The notes below the pieces were generated by a model. It saw only the letters and a program-made list of their open reading frames with translations. It did not search any database and was not told the DNA's origin. A stretch of DNA of 64,000 nucleotides from Elgaria multicarinata webbii (taxonomy: Eukaryota; Chordata; Lepidosauria; Squamata; Anguidae): positions 14,856,001 to 14,920,000 of the forward strand of contig NC_086192.1 in NCBI RefSeq assembly GCF_023053635.1, given 5' to 3'. The translations under genes were made by a program, and so were the position numbers. Every line of letters begins with the position of its first letter. Position 1 is the stretch's first letter. Below are positions 63,660 to 64,000 of this stretch, in pieces.

Positions 63660-64000
63660 GGGGTGTGCACCGCTCCGTATCGGATCCCCAAATCCGAAGC
63701 AGAGCGGGCCGGTCCACACCTCCGGCACCTGGTTCCGGAGCGGATTGGGGGAGGTGCGGAGCGGTTCGGACTGTTCCGAAGCTCCGTACCCAGGTAAGTG
63801 GGGGAGGGGGGGCTTACCTATCCAGCCCCCATTTTGTCCCCACTTACCTGCCTCTGCCGTCCGGGGGCAAAATGGGGTCCGAATCTTGATCTAGCCCTCT
63901 GGATCTTGCTCCGGTTCCAGTTCCGGAGCAGATCAGGGGAGGGAAGGATCGACCTGAAAGGTCCGGATCAGGCCCCGAAGCGGTTCGGGGTGGTGGTACA
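63660..64000. repeat. GC-rich TAGGGGTGTGCAC repeat, cut by window end
   Basis: Begins TAGGGGTGTGCACCGCTCCG and is rich in ggttccggagcgg motifs. The terminus resembles hAT-type ends, but the right end is outside the window. Confidence 0.5.

Overview
The window is vertebrate genomic DNA. It carries parts or all of four intron-rich protein-coding genes in a background dense with CR1 and L2-like LINE fragments, tRNA-derived SINEs and small hairpin DNA transposons. The gene order (cytochrome P450 reductase, TMEM120A, STYXL1, mitochondrial malate dehydrogenase) matches the conserved amniote block on human 7q11.23. CR1 copies ending in ATTCTATGAT, abundant L2-like tails with the GCCCAGAGAGCTCCGGCTATTGGGCGGTATA signature, tRNA SINEs and an R4/R2-like LINE fragment point to a sauropsid, most probably a squamate (lizard-type) reptile. 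That assignment is an inference from the repeats.

Layout. 1-15.3 kb: POR on the + strand, 13 coding exons from just before the FMN-binding loop to the stop codon; the exons for the N-terminal membrane anchor lie left of the window. 15.3-19.4 kb: convergent intergenic region with LINEs and a repeat-poor stretch. 19.4-35.8 kb: TMEM120A, complete, 12 coding exons on the - strand, 341 residues, with one GC-AG intron. 35.8-37.7 kb: TMEM120A promoter with GC-box tandem repeats. 38.0-49.7 kb: STYXL1, 9 coding exons on the - strand, 333 residues as assembled here; one symmetric 60-bp exon accounts for a 20-residue excess over the human protein. 49.7-50.8 kb: divergent STYXL1/MDH2 promoter with a cluster of TCTCGCGAGA palindromes, a CRE and a GC box. 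50.8-61.0 kb: MDH2 exons 1-5 on the + strand; the remaining exons lie to the right.

The four proteins do not form a pathway: ER electron transfer to cytochromes P450, an ER/nuclear-envelope CoA-binding membrane protein, a catalytically dead dual-specificity phosphatase and a TCA-cycle enzyme. They are neighbours by ancestral synteny. The most unusual material is in the repeats. A 35-36 bp minisatellite has arisen at three separate loci from one arm of the same foldback element, with unexpanded and partly expanded copies elsewhere in the window. Several hAT-type hairpin elements still carry 8-bp target-site duplications. No tRNA or rRNA gene, CRISPR array or virus-derived element was recognised.
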